Positions 10,715 through 22,727 of a stretch of 64,000 nt of DNA are shown here, piece by piece. The notes below the pieces were generated by a model that was given only the letters and a program-made list of their open reading frames with translations, was not told the origin of the DNA and searched no databases. The stretch's first letter is position 1. Each line of letters starts with the position of its first letter. The DNA is taken from assembly GCA_008694505.1 (NCBI GenBank), contig VZDJ01000034.1, positions 5,817,210 to 5,881,209 of the forward strand, read 5' to 3'. Source of the DNA: Cyanoderma ruficeps. Lineage: Eukaryota > Chordata > Aves > Passeriformes > Timaliidae. Both the position numbers and the translations under genes were made by a program.

Positions 10715-10800
10715 AGCGTCCTGCTGCACTCCTGCAAAGCTCCGCAGCCGGCGCGGGGCTCGGACTGCAGCACAACTGCACCAGCAGGAAAAATCCCGGC
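10290..10800. promoter_or_regulatory. CpG island of unknown owner
   Basis: This is a block rich in CpG with GC boxes (ACGGGCGGGGCAG), repeated GGGGACAGC phrases and a (CTG)10 tract. It lies between miR-34a and H6PD, about 8 kb upstream of the H6PD promoter. Open frames on both strands are expected in such GC-rich DNA and show no recognisable domain. It may be a promoter of a non-coding RNA or an unassigned first exon. Confidence 0.5.
10684..10713. repeat. (CTG)10 trinucleotide repeat
   Basis: Ten uninterrupted CTG units lie inside the unassigned CpG island and are followed by CAG. Confidence 0.97.
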
Positions 10801-13159
10801 ACCTGCCCGCCTGCCTGCCAGCAAAACCACAGCTCCTCGCTGCTCCTTCCGCTGCCTTCGCTCCTCACCCTTTGGTGGGGTTTTCGCCCCGTTATTATAT
10901 ATAATTTTAATTTGGTTTTGTCGGCTTGCTTTAAAAAACGGGGAAAAAACAACAACAAAAAAACCCCTCCGCTGATTCAGCTTCCCTCATGCTGGTCCCA
11001 AGGAGATATTAAAAGGCAGGAAAGGAAACGAGCTGAATGAAGTTTAATTAGCAAGCACGCAGCAGAAGTTGCACTTTTTAAGCTTTTATCAATCACAAAA
11101 GACAGCCCTGCGGGAGGAAGGACCGCAGCCTGTTTAAAATCCCTCCCCTGCTAAAAGAGCATGCAAAGGAAAGAGCTCCCATTAAACCGCGCTAGGAACC
11201 CTCCTCTCCCGCCCGAGTTGTCTCTTCTTACCCCGACTCCGCCGTGAGGAGCTCTGGCTCTGCTCTCCCGGGGATGCAGCGCTGTGAGCAGCAGCAAAAG
11301 TTGCAGAGGCTTCTCGGGAGGGAGGCAGGAGCTGGCAGCAGCGGTGTCACACGGGTCCCCGCACTGGAGTGATGCCGGAGCTGCTCACACAGGCGAGGGG
11401 AAAGAAAAAAAAAAAACAACGGGGGAGGGGGAGTTAAAAAGTCTTAAATCCCTGACACTGCAAGAAGCCTGATCCTATAGGATCGGGTCTGAAACGCCGG
11501 CTCCCCGTGCAGCCGGATTTCCCAGCCAGGTGGGGACTCTGCGTTTGATCCCGCCGGCGTTCCTCACCTGCCCAGGCTGCTCTTCCAAGAGCGAAAAAAG
11601 AAAAGCAAAGCAGGCGTGTGCAGGAGGCTCTGAAATGCACTCTGCTCCCACCTGAGCTGGTGCCGGCTTGGGGAGCAGGCTGGGACTGAGTCAGGAGTCA
11701 GCAGTGTCTTCCTTCCCCAGCGTGAGGTGCAGGGAGTGCGCTCTGTAACTGTGCCAGAGAGGACAGGGGGCGGCAGGAGGAACAGGGGGAAATCTCATCC
11801 TCCACGGCATTGCCAGGAGGTCGTAGCCACATCAAGAATTCAGACAGAAGCTGCAAGTATAAATAATGAATTTGGGAAAACAATAAAACAAACGCCCCAA
11901 ACGAAACACATCCCCCAAGCACTTGACTCCTTTTTTTTCCTGATACACAGAACAGTGCAACACCTCACCCAAAGACCTGTCACTAACTTCAGCTAAACTC
12001 CATCGTTTTAAACCAGCCCAGGCCTAGAAATGCTTTCTGCCCTGTGTAATTTAATTCCTGCCCCTTACTGGTGTGACAAAATTCAGGGTTCACCCCTGGC
12101 TATTGCACTGACTGAGGCCCTGCAGGCTGCAGGCAGTGGTGCTGTGCAGACCCTGCACTCCGTGGGGATTCAGCCCAACTCCATGGCAGAGCACAGAGAC
12201 AACAGGCACCAGGCCATTCTCTGCTCCATGGAAGAGAAGTGTCCAGGGGAACAAGTGTCCAGAGAAGACACTTGACTTTAACCCTGGAATTACCGAGCAC
12301 AGGGATTCCTGGTCCTCTTGTTCTGGTCTTCAGTGAGACTGAGGCACAGGAAACCACTTTAAGCTCAAGGTTACTGAAGGACATTTCCAGGGGCACAGAG
12401 CATTTAAAATATTTGGGCAAGAGTTCTGCAACAGGGTGGCTCTGGAACCAACAGTTGCAAAGGGATAATTTTGAAACATGTTAATTTTTCATTTACACAC
12501 CCCAAAGCATCACAGCCAAACACCGAGTGTACCTTGGGGTGAATCCCAATTTATTATGGCCTTTTTCTACCCCCCTTGAAAGCTTTCAGATCAAGTTTTC
12601 AGATCTGCTGACTATCTCCCTCTGAGAGAGTCCTGGGGCTGCCCTGGAGCCTTTTTCTTCCCTCTCACATTGCTTTTCCATTTGGAGATTGCCTTTTTGA
12701 CTGGGCCACTTACACCCCTCAGTGCAGACCCAAAGCACAGGATCCCTGCAGAGCTGGGACTCAGGTCTGCACCCAGCACTGCACTCATCCCCCTCTGCAG
12801 AGCTCTGCACCACTTTTCACTTCTTTAGACCTGTTGCTTAAGGTAGGGTGATGAATAATCCTGGTTTCACACGACCAGAAGAACAGAGACACAAACCTGG
12901 GCACTCAGCACTGTGTTTAGAGTTCCTGGTGCCCTGCAACCAGCACTGCACTGCTGCAGCTCCTGCATGGCACAGTGAGCATCCACAGCAGGACATTCCC
13001 AGCCCACCCCACCACACCAGCAGCGAGGAGAGACTCCCCTGAACGGCAGAAACTTGTCACTGAAATTGTACCCATCTCTGCCAAGGCTTAGGGAACACTG
13101 ATTTAACGAAGGGTTTCACTGCAGTTCAAGGCCACAGAGCCCACAAACCAGAACCACAG
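10801..13159. other. intergenic sequence, no gene recognised
   Basis: AT-richer unique sequence at 10900-11200 follows the CpG island. Apart from an A-run near 11406 I see no transposon, RNA gene or exon. Confidence 0.4.
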
Positions 13160-13241
13160 AGTTAATGTGCAGCAGACAGGATGAGGAGCAGCCCCAGTGC
13201 AGTTAATGTGCAGCAGACAGGATGAGGAGCAGCCCCAGTGC
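13160..13241. repeat. perfect 41-bp tandem duplication
   Basis: Two identical 41-bp copies (13160-13200 and 13201-13241) begin AGTTAATGTGCAGCAG and end CCCCAGTGC. Identity implies a recent duplication or an assembly artefact. Confidence 0.97.
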
Positions 13242-14040
13242 CCGGGCTGTGTGCAGGGTGCCAGGAATGCACCATCCCAAACTCTGCAGCAATTCCCTGC
13301 TGCAGCACAGTCCATTTATAGTAACATGCTCATGCATTTTGGTGCATTTCACTTTCCTATAGGGGAATGAGGGTGTTGCCACGAAGGATTTTGGTTTTAA
13401 GCTTTACCAGTGAGTCTAATCCTAACAGGACACAGAGATAAGAGCAGAGGGGCATCTTCTCAACTTTGCCTTCCCATCCAGCTGTCAGATGTTCAGGGAA
13501 AACCTCTGACTTCCCAGAGCTGCATTTATGCTCTGAGTGCAGCAGCCCGGGCTGAGCAGCTCTGAGATGCAGTGCGACCCTGCTCTGCTGCAGTGGTGGT
13601 CAGGAAACTGATAACAACGGTGCCCATTATGGAGTTCAAAGGCTCAGTGTGTCATCCCTCATCAATCAATATTTGTCTAAGACACAGTAACTACCAAACT
13701 CCAACCAGGTACATCTGGGGAAACTCCAGTTAAGGATGAGAGCACTCCACACATGCCTGTCCTGTGTCTACTCTTAACATCACAAGCCAAGAAAAGTAAT
13801 TTCTATCAAAAGCTGCCAGTGACAGCCAGGCAGCAACACCAGGACCCCACCTTGGGCTCCTTCTGAAATAAATGAACAGATCAGGTGCAGACCAAGAGCT
13901 GCTGGAGCTCTGGACCACACTGAGGGCAGTCCACGCCAGAGAACCACCAAGGATGGGGTTTTTCCACACCACAGGCAGAGAGGAGGCAGCCCCTCCACCC
14001 GTGAGCTACCCTGCCCCTTGAGCAGAGAGATTTCAGCATG

Positions 14041-14146
14041 TTTATATAGCATAGAAATAGCATATTTATATAACATAGAAATAGCATATTTATATAGCAT
14101 AGAAATAGCATGTTTATATAGCATAGAAATAGCATGTTTATATAGC
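14041..14146. repeat. 24-bp AT-rich minisatellite
   Basis: There are four full copies (starting at 14041, 14065, 14089 and 14113) and one partial copy of a 24-bp unit beginning TTTATATAGCATAG. As 24 is a multiple of 3, it yields open frames with 8-residue periodicity on both strands; these are not genes. Confidence 0.97.
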
Positions 14147-16829
14147 GTATTTATCTCTGCATGTTTATGTCTCAACAATGGGAGTCAGTCATTGCTCCGT
14201 GGCTGTTTTTCCTCAGCCAGGACAGGTACAAGTCGCTCCTTTGGTTCTGCACCAGGAGCCCTCAGGAGGCACGGGAATGTCTCTGGCTCAGCAGAGCCTG
14301 ACGTGCTCTGCCCCTGTGCACCAGAGGAACCTCATGTTTCCCCATTTCACAGTGAAGAAACAGCATGTTTAGCCTAAAACCTCAATTTTCATCCTCCTTT
14401 AGCCCAAGACTGGGGAGGAGACAGAAGGCAGCTTGTCCCGGTGCAGGGATACCCGGGGAAGATGCCAGCACTCAATCTTTAATCTGCTGATCAAGCCGAT
14501 GAGAGCATCCCTTCCTCAGAACAAAAGGCAGAATGCAGGCGCAGCTCACTCCATTGATCAGTGCTGTTGGATTCCAGCAGGGTACTTGGTGAGGATGAGC
14601 TCTCCCCTTCCCCGGCCCCAGCTCCTCTCCCCCTGCCCCTGCTTTTGCGGAGTTTCCAGCTGCCCCCGGGGTGCTGCGGGGTGCCAGAGCGGCTCCGGGC
14701 CCGGGGCTTTGCCCTGGGCAGGTCCTGCTGTGGCCCCGCGAGAGGCCGGGGAAGCGGCAGAGAGGGGCTGGAAGCGGCCAGCAGTGCCATCCTCACGGCC
14801 AGGCAGACTGCTCCCTCCTCGCTCCAGCTGCACATCCAGTGGCATTCCCTGGACCAGGTTTTTGTCATTTAAAAGCCACAGTCTAGCGAGGAGAGCCAAC
14901 AAACAATAGAAACAAGAGCTGTTAAGAGGCAGCATTACTCTAATACTCCCTCACCTTGGCGTGTCTCAGCTGTACTTTGATGCTAAGCTCTTTAAGAGCT
15001 GAGCTGGGCAGACACAACACCCGAGCTGTGGGGCCCGGGGGATGCTGCTCCTGTGTGGATCGACTTTCCAGCCTCTAAACGTGGTTTGGATGCACAGAAG
15101 TGGCATTGGTTCATACCAGACAGGCCAAAGTATTTAAATAAAACTTCTTAAACTGGACTGGAGGTTTCTCTCTGCTAGGCTGAGAGAACTCCAGAACTCC
15201 AGAACTGATTCAGCAGTAAGTCCTTCACTTGCCCCAGCAGCCAGAGCAAAGCCCCTCTTTCTTATTCTCCCCCCCTCCAGTTCAGGAACTGCTGTTATCA
15301 TTTCTGCAGTCTGGTTTTCGAGAAGCCACAGGACAGTAATTTTATTTTCTGAGGACCCCAGCTGCTGTACAGCTGCTCTTTATTGCTTCACAGCAGAAGT
15401 TAACAGCCTCACTCAAAGCCACGCGAACCTGATAGCCCAGAACTCTTGAGTTTTCTGGAAGCTCATGGAAGCTTTCTTTGGAAGCTTTCCTGGAAGCTCC
15501 TGCCCCAGCACAGCCCCTGACCCAGCTCCAGCAGCTCTGCAGCAGCAGCAGCAGCACCACACGGGGCTCCCAGCTCATGGAACAACACGGGAGAACCAAG
15601 GAATTAAAGCATCCTCAGAAATGACTTTGTCATTTACAGCCACAGTCCATTGGCAGTGAACGCCTTTGCAGAGGCTGATAAATTTGGCAGGTACCAGGCA
15701 AGTTCCCTCCAAGGTTACCTCACCAAAATGTGGCCCTGCTGAGGCCGACTTGGCCTGTTGAGAGCAGTGCAGACCCCGGCCCAGCTCCGAGTCACCTCTC
15801 CACCCCTCGGGCCTGCTCTGTAGCTGCGACACCAAAGGGCAGCAAAGCCCCACTGCAGCAAAATCAGTGTTTTACAGTTTTCCCCACTCCTAAACAAAAA
15901 ACTCCTTGCTGTGGAGCAGATTTCCACTGCAATGCCAAAACACAGCCTCTGCCCCGGGTTTTCAGAGGCTGTGGATTGATAAGCTGCTCTCTCCAGCTTA
16001 ATGCTCCCCCCTCTGAAACACCCTCTTTAAACATCACCCAGAACAGCTCTTTTTCCCCTAGAGCTTTTTATTTGCTTGTAGAACATCTGTCTCCTTAATG
16101 TCCCTTTCCTTGCTGGCTGCCTTTTATTCCTCTATTGCCATCACATGTCTCATCTGTCACACTGGACCTTTTTCCCTTAAAGGCACACGCAGCTGAGGAA
16201 CTCTGGAAAGGTTTGACAAAAGCACATTCTGATCCAAACACCATCCTCGCAAAATCTTACTTGCCCCAAATTATGAGATGTTAGAGCTCCTTAATGAAAC
16301 AGCTGAGATATTTTTAACGTGGTCAAAAAACCTATTTTATCTTCTGACCTTCAGCTCAGAAATAGCTGCGCTATTTTTTTTCCAGTTTTCCAAAAAAAAA
16401 AAAGACTGCATAAAGCAAACCACCCCTACAATTTCAGCCTCAATATTTAAAGTTTGGCATCATGTAACTAGCTGAAAACATGGTCTCTCAACAGAAGATG
16501 TTAAACAACTGCTGCTACTCCCAGCTTCCAGCCCTGCCTATAATAATAACAAGCTTAAGTGACCAGGGCCTCAGCTGCTCATCTCATTCCATGTGCCAGA
16601 AATACGCAGCAGGGAGATCTGCTCCTCAACGATTTCTGCTGAAATAGGTGGCAAAGCCCCTTTTTCTTCCAGAGCAGAACACAGATTTCAGCAGGGCACT
16701 CCCGTCCCAACCTGCTGAGCCCAAACAGGCCCAGGGCAGCTCCCGAGAGCTGAGCTTTGCCACCAGGGCACTCAGGGGTTAAACACAGAGCTGTGCCTGC
16801 CCCGAGCTGCTGCTCAGTGTGCAGGGAAC
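14147..16829. other. intergenic sequence, no gene recognised
   Basis: A moderately CpG-rich patch lies at 14600-14800. The remainder is unique, with T-rich and A-rich runs near 16370-16400. No coding exon, RNA gene or transposon is recognised. Confidence 0.4.
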
Positions 16830-17092
16830 TGGTGGCACACAGGGTGGCACAGGGAGGTCCCCAGGGCTGAGTGACAAATAGAGCTCCCCAAACCTGAGTG
16901 ACAAAGGGAGGTCCCCAGAGCTCCAGTGGCACAGGGAGGTCCCAGAGCTGGGTGACACAGGGAGGTCCCCAAACCTGAGTGGCACAGGGAGGTCCCCAGG
17001 GCTGAGTGACAAAGGGAGGTCCCCAGAGTTCCAGTGGCACAGGGAGGTTCCCAGAGCTGAGTGACACAGGGAGGTTCCCAGAGCTGGGCTGT
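16830..17092. repeat. 26-28-bp minisatellite
   Basis: There are about ten copies of a unit of the form GTGACACAGGGAGGTCCCCAG plus a variable tail (AGCTGA, AACCTGA or AGTTCCA). Confidence 0.92.
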
Positions 17093-17397
17093 CTCTCCAG
17101 CTGCCCCTTCCAGATGAGTTATTTCCCCCTGACCCAGCCTGCTCTGTCCAGTTGCACCCTTTGGGCCGTGCCTGTGATGAATTTGGGTTCCATCCAGACC
17201 CTCCTGCAGCAGCAGCACGGGTGGGGTCACAGAGCAGCGTGCAGCAGGGCTGGCTGCAGCCAAATGCAGATCCTGCCCCTGCAGAGCAGCCCTGGTGCTC
17301 CCAGGTGTCACTGCAGGGACTCTCACACTTCCACAGCAGACCCGTGGGAGTTCCAGAATCGAGGAATTACAGTGAGTAAAATTCAAGGTTACATTGC

Positions 17398-17490
17398 AGA
17401 AGCCCAGAATGGTCTGGGTTAGGAAGGACCCTGAAGCTCACCCGGCTCCCACCTGTGCCGTGGGCAGGGACACCTTCCCCTGGGTTATAT
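17398..17490 (-). mobile_element. CR1 LINE 3'-end fragment
   Basis: The plus strand reads as the reverse complement of a CR1 tail: CAGAATGGTCTGGGTT, then AGGAAGGACC, then GGGCAGGGACACCTTCCCC. It is short, degraded and non-coding. Confidence 0.75.
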
Positions 17491-18121
17491 GTATCATACA
17501 TATCTGCTCTCTCTAGATACAGATCTGTATCTCAAACACAATGCAAGGCTTGCCGTGGGTGTCATTTCCTCTCTCAGTCACCAGCCTGAGCAGGAAGCTG
17601 CCCCAGCTCCGGGCCTGGTTCTGCCGAGCTGCCTCAGTTTCCCCACCTGCAAAGCACTGGCGGTGAAGAGTATCTACTTGTATGGAATAATTTAAGACCC
17701 TGGAGTGAAGAAGAGAGCAGGAGCGGATGACGCCGTGGGTTCTGGAATGCAGGTACAGCTGTTTAACACCCCGGGTTTGCATTACAGCTCCTCGCTGCTG
17801 CCACACACCTCTGCAAAGACACCTTTCCTCTGCTCCCCTCCCGCCTGCCTCTGATCACTCCTCCTGCCTTCACAGAAATTGATGTGCCTCAAAGCACTGC
17901 CAGGCTGATCTGAGACGAGCCCCAGGAGGTTCACAAGGCAATTCCTTTGTTTAGGAAACACAGGGCTGGAGCTGTGGAGGCACATGTGTGGTTAGGAGGG
18001 GGATGCCAGAGTCATTTCAGGACACAAAGTAATGCAAGGGCTGGAGACAAATATGCCTGCACATACAGGTATCAAATTAGACCAGCCAGCCAGCCGGGGA
18101 GAGCAGATACTTTTTGTTTTA

Positions 18122-18265
18122 GCACGAATCACAGACTCAAGGCATGGTTGGGGTTGGAGGGGCGCTTCAAGCTCATCTCGTTCCAGCCCCCTGCCATGGG
18201 CAGGGACCCATCCCACTCAGCCGGGCGGCTTGTGCCACATCACACTCGGCCTTGAAGGCCACCAA
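18122..18265 (-). mobile_element. CR1 LINE 3'-end fragment
   Basis: The plus strand shows GAATCACAGACTCAAGGCATGG, GGTTGGAGGGGCGCTTCAAG, CCCCCTGCCATGGGCAGGGA and a diverged CTCGGCCTTGAA block. This is the typical reverse-complement order of a CR1 3' region. It lies just upstream of the H6PD CpG island. Confidence 0.82.
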
Positions 18266-18429
18266 AGCCCTGGTTTCGGTGAAGGTTTTGCTGCATTGGT
18301 GCATTCCCAACATTTCCAGCCCAAACACCCGAGAGGAGAACGCACCACACCCTGACCCACGCATGATGCAACCCCCGGGCGTGGAAAATGCTGAGATCGC
18401 AGGGTCCAGGCGCATTCCCAGCGCCGGTG

Positions 18430-18540
18430 CTGGGCGAGATCCGTGTCCCCTCGGGGGGATTCTGTGTCCCCGCGTCCCCCCGGGGGATTCTGTGTCCCAC
18501 TGTCCCCTCGGGGGGATTCTGTGTCCCCGTGTTCCCAGAG
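18430..18540. repeat. tandem repeat upstream of H6PD
   Basis: There are three copies of a phrase CGGGGGGATTCTGTGTCCC with spacers of about 12-16 bp. Confidence 0.85.
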
Positions 18541-18579
18541 CCTCCTCAGCCCTGTACGTTTTTTTCCTCCCTCCCGAGC

Positions 18580-19180
18580 GCCGACGCCAGGCGCGATCCA
18601 CCGCCAACCACAGAGTCTGGGCAGGGCGGGGCGGGCGCGCGGCGGGCGGCGGGCGGGGCGGTGTGTCGGGCCCGCCGCCGCCGGCGCGGTGCGGTGGGCG
18701 GGAGGTGAGCGGGGGGCGGCGGGGCCGGAGCGGGGCCGGGCGGGGCCGGGGGGTCAGCCCCGGCTGGGGGGGTCAGTCCGGACCGGGGAAGGGTCAGCCA
18801 GGGCCGGGGAGGGGTCAGTCCAGGCTGAGGGATCAGTCCGGGGTGAGGGATCAGTCCGGGATGAGGGGGTCAGGCAGGAGCCGGGGAGGGGTCAGTCCGG
18901 GACCAGGGGTCAGCCCGGGCCCCGCTCTGCGCTGCCGGCGGCACCGCGCACCGGCCTCCCCGCTCCGGCACCGCGTGGGCGGCCGGGGCTCCGCGGGAGG
19001 GATGCGGGGATGGAGCGGGAGGGATGCGGGGAGGGATGCGGGGATGCTCCAGCTCCCGAGGATGCTCCAGCCCCGGCCCGCCCCGCTGCCCCCTCAGCCC
19101 GCGGTGTCCGCAGCCGCCGCAGCCCGGCCTGGCCTTCCCGGGACCGGGGCAGCTCCGGGGGTGGCGGCGGGTCCCTCTCG
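18580..19180 (+). promoter_or_regulatory. H6PD: CpG-island promoter and likely non-coding exon 1 of H6PD
   Basis: This is a CpG-dense block with several GC boxes (GGGCGGGGCGGGCGCG near 18620 and GGGCGGGGCGGTG near 18650). A donor-like GGGAG|GTGAGCG at 18704/18705 could end a non-coding first exon. The first coding exon of H6PD starts 3.4 kb downstream behind a good acceptor. In mammals H6PD begins with a non-coding exon in a CpG island. The transcription start cannot be fixed from sequence. Downstream of 18745 the block contains a degenerate GGTCAGTCCGGG repeat. Confidence 0.6.
18745..18920. repeat. degenerate GC-rich tandem repeat
   Basis: A GGGGTCAGTCCGGGCCGGGG-like phrase repeats about eight times with variable length, inside the H6PD CpG island. 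Confidence 0.75.
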
Positions 19181-19659
19181 GTGCTCGGGGGCTGCGACAG
19201 CCGCTGTCACACGGGGCTCGCCGCTGTCACACGGGGCTCGTCCCTGTCACGGGTGGGCTCATTCCTGCCACAGGTGGGCTCCTCCCTGTCACCGTGAGCT
19301 CCTCCCCCAGATTCCCTGCGCTGCCCACGCACTGGGGTGGTTTCCTCACTGTCCCCCTGTCCTGCTTTTCCAGGGTTTTGGAGCAGCTGCTGTCACGATG
19401 CTGGGGCCAGAGCATACGGAGTGAGGCTGAGTCAGAGCCAGAAGGGCCAAACACGAATTCATGCACCTCTCAGCTCGCTTTTAATGTGAGTCATTAAGCC
19501 TCAGACTTCTCCAGAAGCTGATGGTGAGGTAATTCCTGCCCCGGTGTGTGCAAGTACACAAGACCAGTAGGGTTTCCCGAATTCTCAGGGAATCTCAGAG
19601 CCCTCTCCTTTGTGTGTTACCTGTGCAGAGCCCTGTGGGAGCCCAGGCCATGCTGCATT

Positions 19660-19730
19660 TATCACAGAATCAGAAAATCCCCAGATGGAAGGGACCCACA
19701 GGGGTCATCAAAGTCCAGCTCTTTTTGGCT
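19660..19730 (-). mobile_element. CR1 LINE 3'-end fragment
   Basis: The plus strand carries ATCACAGAATCAGAAAATCC, GGAAGGGACC and GGGGTCATCAAAGTCCAGC, the reverse complement of the CR1 terminal region. It lies in the putative first intron of H6PD. Confidence 0.78.
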
Positions 19731-20766
19731 GTGCGTCTGGTATTTGTTTTTCCGTGGGGACACAGTGGTAACAAAAAATCCATTTTCTTCCATGAAGACC
19801 TGAAATGAGCTCCCGTGGAATGGGAGCTGCAGTCGCTGTGCAGGGGCATGCACGGCCTGACTGCTGGGCCAAGCTCTCGTGTGTTTTGTGTGGATCAGGC
19901 CCAGGAGTCTTTTCCTGCAGCCTTTTGAGTACCTTTGTTCTGGCTGGCCAGGGGGATTTTTGGAGTATTGTTTTTTAACGTGAGCAGTGGCGATCAGCCG
20001 ATATGAAAGCAGTAAACAAACACTGCTGGGATTGCTGAGCTTATTCTGTGCAGTGCAGCTCAATATTTTGCAATTGGGAGGGTTGTGAAACCGTTTTCCG
20101 TTGTTTTGGGAAGACACGTGACTGTGGCTGAATCTGCCAGGAAGTTCCCTGGCTAATTCTCTCGTTTCTGTGGGTCTGGAGCAGCCCGGCCCACCCAGAC
20201 CCTTCCCACTCCTCTCTGGGGTCTGTTCCTTGGCTGCAGCACTGCAGGGGCTGCCAGGGTGCAGCGGGCAGCGTGTCAGTGCCTCTGCTTCCTGGAGCAA
20301 AGGGTGCTCAGGAAGTGTGAATATCCCTTTATTGCTCTGAGGAACTTTGTCATCTGTGCGTTATAACTCCACAGCAGGGCAAGGGAAAGCAGATAATCAT
20401 TTACTCTGCAGGCAAAACCTCAGGAGTGCCCCTTTGCAGCTGCCAGTGCTGCTGGCTGGATTCCTTCAGTGGGTCCACGGAGGTCCAACAGCCAGGAGGG
20501 AAGGGAGGGAGGGGAAGAGCCACAGCAGAGGGCTGGAGAGAGAGGAGTTAAACTCACAGACTACGTTACACCTTGTTGTAGGTGTCTGGGAGCAGGAATT
20601 ACCACTCACGCCTGTGTTTTACCTGCCCACAAACAGCAGCCAAAGGCTTCAGCACAGCCAGTGGGGCAGGATGGTGAGCAGGGGTGTGCTGGGACGTTGC
20701 TGGCTCAGGCTCATTTGTTGTTTTTTTTTCCTCTGTTGTAATTGGGTCTTTCCTCCCGTTTTCCAG

Positions 20767-20928
20767 GAAGGGAACAACTTGCCTTATCTGCCCTGCACAC
20801 CTGACCACTGATCAGAGACACGCAGTCCCAGCAGGAGTGAGAGTGAGATCGGCTCTGGGAGAGACTGTGCAGGAGAAAGACTTCCAGCTGCTTTTGCCAC
20901 CGTGGTCTCCAAAGCTCCTGTGGTGCAG
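20767..20928 (+). other. H6PD: candidate alternative 5' UTR exon of H6PD
   Basis: A strong polypyrimidine tract and acceptor (TTTCCTCCCGTTTTCCAG) precede 20767, and a perfect donor CAG|GTGAGT follows 20928. The 162-nt segment between them has no ATG on the plus strand, as expected for a leader exon. It lies between the CpG island and the first coding exon. This is an inference from splice motifs only. Confidence 0.35.
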
Positions 20929-22100
20929 GTGAGTCTGCTGGGGGGAGAAACACAAGATTTCTACAGACCAGTTCAAGCTGCAGGCAGGGAGAGAGATCCA
21001 GATGTTCCTTGGAACTGTTTAGTTATTTTCATTTATTGACCAGAGCTCAAAGTTTATAAAGAAGTAAATAACAGTGTGCTCTGAAGGCTCTGGTCCAACT
21101 AAACACAGCTTCAGAAAATGAAACGAAGGGAAGGGGATAGCCAGTGTGAGAGCTGCTGAGATAAAGCCTGCTGCAATGAGAGCAGCACAGGGCTTCAGTC
21201 ACCCATGCCGGGGGGACTAAACCTCTCTTCAGTGACATTACATCTCTTGAGATGCAAAGTCATTGCCGTGTTTCTCAGTGTAAGTGCTGAATGCGTCTTT
21301 TCTCTTAAAAACAACTTTATTTTGAATAACTAAGTGTGAGCAAAGGGGCTTTTTGGCCTGGCAGCAGTGGTTTGAATGGGCACTGAGTGGAGGAGGCCAG
21401 AGCAGGACCTGCTCTTCAGTGGAGGAGGTTGCAGGAGGCAGAACACAATCCCAGGCTGTCACCTGGCCACAGCCACAGCCACCACGGGGCAGCATCTGGA
21501 CTGGTTCAGTCAGTCTGAGGACTGAGCTTCTTCCCCAGAGCTGTTTTTTCACCCCCATCTCCCAGCAGAACCCAGTTCAGTGGTGGCACAGGAGCCATTA
21601 AGGGAAAGAAGAGCCTGGGACTGCCAGTGGTCGTGTTTGTCCCGGAGCTGCTGTGACAATATTGACATGAAGCCCTGCCAGGGCAGGCCAGCAGTGTTTG
21701 AGCAAAGTCCCAGGCAGGATGTTGGAAGCAGGATCCGTGTGCAGGCACGTGTGCTCCTTTGTGGCCAGCTCAGAGATTTGGATAGAAATGGGTTTCAGTT
21801 TCCCTGTGACACCCCCTGAGCTGTGGGAACAGTGCATGTGCTGCCCAAAGGCCTTCAGCACACGCTGCCTTCCTCTTCTGGAGTGCAGGAGGAGGCTGCA
21901 GGCTTGTCAAGAGCCCAAATTACTGCCCTGGTTCAGATCGTGGAGGGGAGGAGAGGCTCTTGGGTGGAACATCCAGGCAGAAGCCCCTGGCCCTTCTGGG
22001 GAAAGCAGGTGCCTTGTGCTGTGTTTTGCAGTGCTGCAGTGATTGATTTGGGTTTTTCCTCCTGACTCCAGCGTTCCTGGCTCTGCCTCTTCTCCCCAAG

Positions 22101-22727
22101 ATGCTGGGGAGGGTCCTGTGCACGGTGTTGTTGGTGGGAGCCCTCCCACCCCCAGCTGGAGCGTCCCAGGGCCACATCTCCGTGGTCTTGCTGGGAGCCA
22201 CGGGCGATCTGGCCAAGAAGTATTTGTGGCAGGGCCTGTTCCAGCTCTACATGGACCAAGTGAGCAGCGGCCACAGCTTCACCTTCCACGGGGCTGCCCT
22301 GGCAGCTCTGGAGCCGGGGCAGAGGCTGATGTTTGACGTGCTGAAGAAACTCTCCTGTCCCCCCGACGAGGCTCCCGACAGATGCGCCGTGCTCAAGGAC
22401 CAGTTCCTGAAGCTGAGCCAGTACCACCAGCTGAAGACTGCCGAGGACTACGCAGCTCTGAGCAGGGAGATACAGACCCTGCTGGGCCAGGAGGGGCTGA
22501 GGGAGGCTGGGAGGATCTTCTACTTCTCAGTGCCCCCCTTTGCCTACACGGAGATCGCCGGGCACATCAACAGCAGCTGCCGGCCCCCCGCCGGAGCCTG
22601 GCTGCGTGTGGTGCTGGAGAAGCCCTTTGGCCACGACCTGGACTCTGCCCAGCAGCTGGCTGCACAGCTGGCAGGCTTCTTCAGGGAGGAGGAGATGTTC
22701 AGGGTGGACCATTACCTGGGCAAGCAG
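22101..22727 (+). CDS. H6PD: H6PD coding exon 1
   Basis: This exon encodes residues 1-209, from the signal peptide to the active-site motif ending GKQ. It continues upstream as 5' UTR to an acceptor (CTGACTCCAG) at 22071, leaving 29 nt of leader in the exon. The donor is CAG|GTGAGC at 22728, phase 0. Confidence 0.96.

Noticed and set aside
10148..10958. Overlapping open frames with poly-Ala, poly-Ser or poly-Gln on the minus strand
   Set aside because: The homopolymer runs are the (CTG)10 tract read in three frames, and the rest is CpG-island sequence.
18144..19424. 426-codon open frame on the plus strand across the H6PD CpG island
   Set aside because: It is rich in Gly, Arg, Pro and Ala and spans a CR1 fragment, two tandem repeats and the CpG island; no domain. 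Stop codons are simply rare in such GC-rich DNA.
19375..19484. Possible exon with acceptor CTGCTTTTCCAG and donor AAT|GTGAGT
   Set aside because: The donor lacks the usual AG before GT, the segment contains several ATGs, and there is no coding homology. Weaker than the candidate at 20767-20928.
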